Below the pieces are notes generated by a model. The model ran no database searches, had not been told where the DNA came from, and saw only the letters and a program-made list of their open reading frames with translations. Positions 15,422-17,658 of a DNA stretch of 17,658 nucleotides are shown here, in pieces (the stretch's first letter is position 1; each line of letters starts with the position of its first letter). Origin of the DNA: Scandinavium sp051650185 (lineage in GTDB: Bacteria > Pseudomonadota > Gammaproteobacteria > Enterobacterales > Enterobacteriaceae). Made by a program: the position numbers and the translations under genes. The DNA lies in the NCBI RefSeq assembly GCF_051650185.1, contig NZ_JBOFIN010000021.1:1-17658 (forward strand), given 5' to 3'.

Positions 15422-15437
15422 TGTGAAGCAGGTAACA
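15422..15437. promoter_or_regulatory. CRP-like site upstream of the GPH-GH43 operon
   Basis: TGTGA-N6-TAACA matches nine of ten bases of the CRP half-site pattern TGTGA-N6-TCACA. The centre is about 102 bases upstream of the start predicted from the promoter at 15333-15361, near a position allowed for class I activation. Sugar-uptake operons are commonly CRP-controlled; binding here is inferred. Confidence 0.4.
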
Positions 15438-15484
15438 TGCTGCTGTAGCGGTTTTCATCCGCCAGGGGATGTGGACGATTGACG

Positions 15485-15531
15485 TAAAAAAAAAGAAAAA
15501 CGCTCTGTACCCGCAATGAGATACAGAGCGT
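15485..15531 (-). terminator. Intrinsic terminator of aroP
   Basis: On the minus strand ACGCTCTGTA pairs with TACAGAGCGT (plus positions 15522-15531 and 15500-15509), ten pairs with a 12-base loop, followed by a long T tract with one C (15486-15499). It starts 8 bases after the aroP stop and should insulate the GPH-GH43 operon from aroP transcription. Confidence 0.93.
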
Positions 15532-15538
15532 GGAGGGA

Positions 15539-16906
15539 TTAAGCGCGAACGGCTTTCGCCCCTTTCTGTTTAATCATATAGCCGATACCGAGGATAACGA
15601 TCCACGCCGGGATTAGGTAGACGGAAATCGCCATACCTGGGGTCATCAGCATGATGATCAGCACCGCGGCCACGGTGAACAGGCAAATCCAGTTCCCCAG
15701 TGGGTAGAACAGGGCAGGGAAGCGAGTGGTAACACCCTGCTGCTGTTTGGCTTTGCGGAACTTCATGTGCGCGAGGCTAATCATCGCCCAGTTGATCACG
15801 AGGGCAGAAACGACCAGCGCCATCAGCAGGCCGAAGGCCGATTCCGGTGCCAGGTAGTTAATCAGCACGCACAGCGCGGTGAAGACAGCGGAAACCAGAA
15901 TGGTGTTCACCGGCACGCCGCGCTTGTCGACTTTGGTCAGCGCTTTTGGCGCATTGCCCTGCTGCGCCAGGCCGAACAGCATACGGCTGTTGCAGTAAAC
16001 GCAGCTGTTGTACACGGAAAGTGCTGCGGTCAGTACCACGATGTTCAGCGCGTTGGCTACGAAGGTGTCACCCAGCTCGTGGAAGATAAGCACGAACGGG
16101 CTGGTGTCAGCGGTGACGCGAGTCCACGGCAGCAGAGACAGCAGCACAGCCAGCGAGCCCACATAGAAAATCAGGATGCGGTAGATAACCTGGTTGGTCG
16201 CTTTCGGGATGCTTTTCTGCGGGTCATCGGCTTCTGCTGCGGTGATGCCGACGAGCTCAAGGCCACCGAAGGAGAACATGATAATGGCCATCATCATCAC
16301 CAGCCCCTGGACGCCGTGCGGCATGAAACCGCCTTGCTCCCACAGGTTGCGAACGGTAGCCTGCGGGCCGCCGTTGCCGCTGAACAGCAGCCAGCCGCCG
16401 AACAGGATCATCGCCACCACGGCCACCACTTTGATGATGGCGAACCAGAACTCCATCTCACCGAACACCTTAACGTTGGTCAGGTTGATGGCGTTAATGA
16501 CGACGAAGAATACCGCCGCGGAGGCCCAGGTTGGGATCTCGGGGTACCAGAACTGGATGTATTTGCCGACGGCGGTCAGTTCCGCCATGGCGACCAGCAC
16601 GTACAGCACCCAGTAGTTCCAGCCGGAGGCGAAACCGGCAAAGTTGCCCCAGTATTTATAGGCAAAGTGGCTGAAGGAGCCGGCAACCGGCTCTTCGACC
16701 ACCATTTCACCTAACTGACGCATGATCAGAAAGGCCACGAAACCTGCGATGGCATAACCCAGAATAATGCTCGGGCCTGCGGATTGAATAACGGAGGCGC
16801 TGCCCAGAAACAGGCCCGTTCCGATGGCTCCACCCAGCGCAATAAGCTGAATGTGGCGGTTTTTAAGGCCGCGCTTCAGCTCGTCGCCGTGCTGTTGACC
16901 TTCCAT
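15539..16906 (-). CDS. aroP: Aromatic amino acid:proton symporter AroP
   Basis: AroP is the general inner-membrane permease for phenylalanine, tyrosine and tryptophan, of the APC superfamily. The 455-residue product (457 in E. coli) begins MEGQQHGDELKRGLKNRHIQ and has about twelve membrane segments. The first helix bears the family signature GGAIGTGLFLGSAS (residues 25-38), and FSFGGLELVGITAAEA around residue 225 is the usual substrate-proximal region. GAGG lies 7 bases before the ATG. It is single-gene: a strong terminator follows, and TyrR boxes overlap its promoter. Closely related PheP would differ in the conserved N-terminus and would not neighbour pdhR. Confidence 0.96.
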   Translation of the reverse strand: MEGQQHGDELKRGLKNRHIQLIALGGAIGTGLFLGSASVIQSAGPSIILGYAIAGFVAFLIMRQLGEMVVEEPVAGSFSHFAYKYWGNFAGFASGWNYWVLYVLVAMAELTAVGKYIQFWYPEIPTWASAAVFFVVINAINLTNVKVFGEMEFWFAIIKVVAVVAMILFGGWLLFSGNGGPQATVRNLWEQGGFMPHGVQGLVMMMAIIMFSFGGLELVGITAAEADDPQKSIPKATNQVIYRILIFYVGSLAVLLSLLPWTRVTADTSPFVLIFHELGDTFVANALNIVVLTAALSVYNSCVYCNSRMLFGLAQQGNAPKALTKVDKRGVPVNTILVSAVFTALCVLINYLAPESAFGLLMALVVSALVINWAMISLAHMKFRKAKQQQGVTTRFPALFYPLGNWICLFTVAAVLIIMLMTPGMAISVYLIPAWIVILGIGYMIKQKGAKAVRA

Positions 16907-16931
16907 TTTGAAACCTCGTGAGTGATTGTTT

Positions 16932-16960
16932 TTTCTACGCTTTGGTTAAGCGCGTGTCAT
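16932..16960 (-). promoter_or_regulatory. Candidate aroP promoter
   Basis: On the minus strand ATGACA (16955-16960, five of six -35 bases) and TAGAAA (16932-16937, four of six -10 bases) are 17 bases apart. The -35 lies inside the weaker TyrR box, which explains TyrR repression by occlusion. Confidence 0.6.
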
Positions 16961-16995
16961 TATGAATTTCCGTTTCCTGTACATTATTTTTTACA
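16955..16995. promoter_or_regulatory. Tandem TyrR boxes, one strong and one weak
   Basis: The strong box TGTACA-N6-TTTACA (16978-16995) matches eleven of twelve bases of TGTAAA-N6-TTTACA. Five bases away, TGTCAT-N6-TTTCCG (16955-16972) keeps the essential G and C 14 bases apart but matches only eight. A strong/weak pair with this spacing is the known arrangement for TyrR hexamer repression of aroP in E. coli. Confidence 0.82.
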
Positions 16996-17356
16996 TCACG
17001 GAATGGTGAATATTGCTTAGTAGTCTTCCGCAGGTTGAAGAATAGTGGTAAGCGCCAGTGAATGCACCTGCTTTATGAAGGGATGTCGACGAGTTGCATA
17101 AAAAGAAACCAAATGTAAATGCATCAGCCCGGCGTCTTCCTCTGATTTTATTCAACGCTTAACCGAAGCTTTTGAATGTCCATGCACTTTTTTAGCTGTT
17201 GAATCGGTTCAGAATGAAAAAATTTGCGTTTCAGGAAGGTTAAATCTGCCTCTTTGTGGGTAAATGTAACATTTGTTCAAGGTTGCATTCCTGAAACATG
17301 ATTTCTGTAAGGTTGTTAAAATGTGCCGGGTTTACTGATTTCAATCAAAACCTGTA

Positions 17357-17385
17357 TGGACAGAAGGTGAATACTTTGTTACTTT
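17357..17385 (+). promoter_or_regulatory. pdhR promoter
   Basis: TGGACA (17357-17362) and TACTTT (17380-17385) are 17 bases apart. Initiation near 17392 would put the PdhR box just downstream of the start, as described for the E. coli pdhR-aceEF-lpd operon. An alternative pair is TTGTTA (17378-17383) with TATGAA at a 16-base spacing. Confidence 0.6.
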
Positions 17386-17401
17386 AGCGTCACGAACTAT
17401 G

Positions 17402-17418
17402 AATTGGTAAGACCAATT
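17402..17418. promoter_or_regulatory. PdhR operator
   Basis: AATTGGTAAGACCAATT is a perfect inverted repeat matching the PdhR consensus ATTGGT-N3-ACCAAT. Placed downstream of the predicted transcription start, it would let PdhR repress its own operon until pyruvate releases it. Confidence 0.93.
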
Positions 17419-17450
17419 GACTCCGGGTAAGTGGCTTGAGACAGGGAACC

Positions 17451-17658
17451 ATGGCCTACAACAAAATCCGCCAACCAAAATTATCCGATGTGATTGAGCA
17501 GCAGCTGGAATTTTTGATCCTTGAGGGGACGCTGCGCCCCGGTGAAAAACTTCCACCTGAACGCGAACTGGCCAAACAGTTCGACGTTTCCCGTCCCTCT
17601 CTGCGCGAGGCGATTCAACGTCTCGAAGCGAAAGGGCTCCTGCTTCGTCGCCAGGGCG
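17451..17658 (+). CDS. pdhR: Pyruvate dehydrogenase complex regulator PdhR, 5' part
   Basis: PdhR is a GntR/FadR-family repressor that senses pyruvate and controls pdhR-aceE-aceF-lpd and other respiratory genes. Only 69 codons plus one base are in the window. They start MAYNKIRQPKLSDVIEQQ and give the whole winged helix-turn-helix: GEKLPPERELAKQFDVSR, then SLREAIQRLEAKGLL, ending RRQG at the window edge. The ligand-binding FCD domain is outside. A short AGGGA (17443-17447) lies 3 bases before the ATG, close for a ribosome site, but the N-terminus matches the E. coli protein almost exactly. It diverges from aroP. Confidence 0.97.
   Translation, partial: MAYNKIRQPKLSDVIEQQLEFLILEGTLRPGEKLPPERELAKQFDVSRPSLREAIQRLEAKGLLLRRQG

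Larger units (their letters stand above)
16907..17450. other. Divergent aroP-pdhR control region (544 bases without a gene)
   Basis: The aroP-proximal 90 bases hold the aroP promoter and TyrR boxes; the last 100 hold the pdhR promoter and PdhR box. The middle (about 17000-17340) is AT-rich with no credible open reading frame. It contains a perfect 10-base inverted repeat with a 50-base gap (17228-17237 and 17288-17297) and, inside the gap, the palindrome AAATGT-A-ACATTT (17262-17274). I cannot assign a function to these. Confidence 0.6.

Noticed and set aside
15767..16714. A 315-codon plus-strand open frame inside aroP
   Set aside because: It is antisense to a membrane protein gene and its translation is dominated by His, Gln, Glu and Arg, the usual mirror of hydrophobic codons. 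No family features.
17000..17340. Small protein gene or small RNA in the middle of the aroP-pdhR region
   Set aside because: No reading frame with a ribosome site was found, and no promoter-terminator pair; the inverted repeat alone does not support a gene call.

Overview
The window is ordinary enterobacterial chromosome, the conserved block that in Escherichia coli K-12 runs lpxC-secM-secA-mutT-yacG-zapD-coaE-guaC-hofC-hofB-ppdD-nadC-ampD-ampE-aroP-pdhR. Gene order, protein lengths and many signature residues match that block. The proteins differ from E. coli at many positions, and two genes not in the K-12 order sit between ampE and aroP. This suggests an Enterobacter-, Lelliottia-, Leclercia-, Citrobacter- or Klebsiella-like member of the Enterobacteriaceae; I cannot settle the genus. 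All comparisons with E. coli are from memory, not from a search.

Layout. Positions 1-436 hold the 3' end of lpxC (lipid A synthesis) and its terminator. Positions 700-3971 hold secM and secA: the arrest peptide SecM senses export activity and controls SecA translation through an mRNA structure just before secA. mutT (8-oxo-dGTP hydrolase) follows a terminator hairpin and meets the leftward operon coaE-zapD-yacG (CoA synthesis, Z-ring bundling, gyrase inhibitor) end to end, with overlapping stop codons. guaC (GMP reductase) diverges from coaE across a 228-base promoter region. The leftward group nadC-ppdD-hofB-hofC joins NAD synthesis to a type IV pilin, its assembly ATPase and inner-membrane platform protein. 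ampD-ampE (peptidoglycan recycling, linked to AmpC beta-lactamase induction) diverge from nadC.

Positions 12889-12956 carry a REP/BIME repeat. After it comes the accessory part: a leftward two-gene unit of a GPH-family sugar:cation symporter and a cytoplasmic GH43 glycosidase, translationally coupled. It looks like a small uptake-and-hydrolysis module for arabinose- or xylose-containing oligosaccharides. Its 5' region has a promoter-like pair with a perfect palindrome in the spacer and a CRP-like site upstream. aroP (aromatic amino acid permease), with its own strong terminator, follows. The 544-base aroP-pdhR divergent region carries a pair of TyrR boxes over the aroP promoter and a perfect PdhR box over the pdhR start region. 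The window ends inside the DNA-binding domain of pdhR.

I see no phage, insertion sequence, CRISPR array, tRNA or rRNA, and no convincing undescribed system. The points most worth checking are the SecM arrest-motif variant, the LpxC degron variant, the putative CRP-S site before ppdD, the control region of the GPH/GH43 unit, and a widely spaced inverted repeat upstream of pdhR.
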